From NCBI GenBank assembly GCA_020086605.1, contig JACBWW010000016.1, positions 6,005,682 to 6,069,681 on the forward strand: a stretch of DNA of 64,000 nt, in the 5' to 3' direction. This document shows positions 63,315-64,000 of the stretch, piece by piece; the first letter of the stretch is position 1, and each line of letters begins with the position of its first letter. A model generated the notes under the pieces. That model was not told where the DNA came from. It saw only the letters and a list, made by a program, of their open reading frames with translations, and did no database searches. The position numbers and the translations under genes were made by a program. Source of the stretch: Lanius collurio (lineage: Eukaryota; Chordata; Aves; Passeriformes; Laniidae).

Positions 63315-63589
63315 TCATCTCAGTGGGACAGCACAGCAGCCCAGGGCTGCCTTGCACCTCGCAGTATGAGATAATACAGGTCTAGAGACACAAAGACTAG
63401 ACAGCCCACAGCCCACTGAGCTCTCCTGCCCAGCAGTGGGCTACACACCAGGATCTCCCCTGGAGCAGGGATAGTGTGCCTCTTAAGCTTTCTACTCCTC
63501 AAGTTCAAGAGAATCCTCATCAGTTACTCAGCAAACAAACTGGGGCTCATAGCACTGAAACTCTGAAAGCTAACAGATAGAAAGGATTG
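63315..63589. other. GC-richer unique stretch near right edge
   Basis: A moderately GC-rich stretch with motifs such as GGACAGCACAGCAGCCCAGG. No exon signals that pair properly were found. It could be part of an old mobile element together with the following LTR-like stretch. Confidence 0.3.
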
Positions 63590-63905
63590 ATTGTGCTTAT
63601 AGGAACCTTTAGACACAAACCATTGACCAGCTCCAGGACTGTCTGCATCCATCTACTTGTGGACTTCTCTCTGAGAAGGTGTTTAGAACACAAGGGGGTC
63701 CTTCCTGAACCTCATGGCTCAAAGGCAGGGTCTTCCAGACAGTTTTGTCTGACCCTGTGCTCTACACAGTAAATACTTGTGTACCTTGCCATCAAATCTT
63801 GTTAAACCACTTCTGCCTTTACCATTGAAGGCTGTTAATTCACTGTCTTATACCAAATATACCAATGCTTCTCTCTTGTGAGTGAAGTACATCACTCTTT
63901 ATTCA
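63590..63905. mobile_element. possible solo LTR or retroviral fragment
   Basis: This stretch has a texture typical of avian endogenous retrovirus LTRs: CAGACAGTTTTGTCTGACCC, GTGCTCTACACAGTAAATAC, and TTGCCATCAAATCTTGTTAA followed by ATTGAAGGCTGTTAATTCAC. No TG...CA ends with target duplication, primer binding site or polypurine tract could be located, so the assignment rests on general resemblance only. Confidence 0.22.
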
Positions 63906-64000
63906 ATTCTTCTCTGCTGAAAGATGAATATGGACTAGGAAATGTAAGGAGCTGTTTTTGGTAGCCCAAGGATGTCTGTGGCAGAAAGAAAAGAAAGGAG
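63906..64000. other. right edge, nothing recognised
   Basis: The last 95 bases show no recognised feature and end in an A/G-rich tract. Confidence 0.4.

Noticed and set aside
1..64000. CRISPR arrays, operons, tRNA or rRNA genes
   Set aside because: No regularly spaced repeats, tightly packed open frames, cloverleaf sequence with A/B boxes, or ribosomal RNA segments were seen. The sequence is vertebrate in character.

Overview
The window looks like bird nuclear DNA. The decisive clue is a degraded copy of the 3' part of a CR1 LINE at about 42,035-42,531. CR1 is the main avian retrotransposon. A second, shorter CR1-like piece lies in the opposite orientation near 62,600-62,690. The rest fits a vertebrate intron or intergenic desert: AT-rich sequence, short homopolymer and GTTT/CAAA tracts, few CpGs, and no open frame longer than 170 codons. 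There are no operons, ribosome binding sites, CRISPR arrays or bacterial features. I could not tell the species or the chromosome.

No gene could be identified by name. Instead there are exon-like segments, each with a splice acceptor, a frame that is open or nearly so, and a donor. On the plus strand the better ones are 14,294-14,446 and 17,410-17,517, which join in a compatible phase, and 53,481-53,565, 55,336-55,409 and 59,364-59,386, which also join in phase and end at a stop codon with a poly(A) signal about 0.95 kb further on. On the minus strand, 1,769-1,890 encodes a signal-peptide-like stretch between an acceptor and a donor. An open frame at 63,015-63,314 reads like a protein end and is followed by a poly(A) signal. 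Segments of this kind occur by chance in 64 kb, so all are hypotheses at low to moderate confidence.

Layout. 1-14 kb: AT-rich DNA with a possible minus-strand signal-peptide exon near the left edge. 14-18 kb: the first plus-strand exon pair. 18-51 kb: long desert with the CR1 copy at 42 kb, a possible noncoding exon at 34.7 kb and several perfect hairpins. 51.7-52.2 kb: an isolated GC- and CpG-rich island, followed by a more complex stretch that could be a conserved noncoding element. 53-60.4 kb: the second plus-strand exon set. 62.6-64 kb: CR1 fragment, the minus-strand open frame and a possible LTR.

The most solid unusual observation is a set of perfect inverted repeats with short or no spacers: 20-bp arms at 48,436-48,481, 17-bp arms at 40,088-40,126, a 24-bp uninterrupted palindrome at 16,372-16,395, and shorter ones at 34,152 and 49,482. 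They do not look like known transposon ends. Replication template-switch events or small structured RNAs could explain them.
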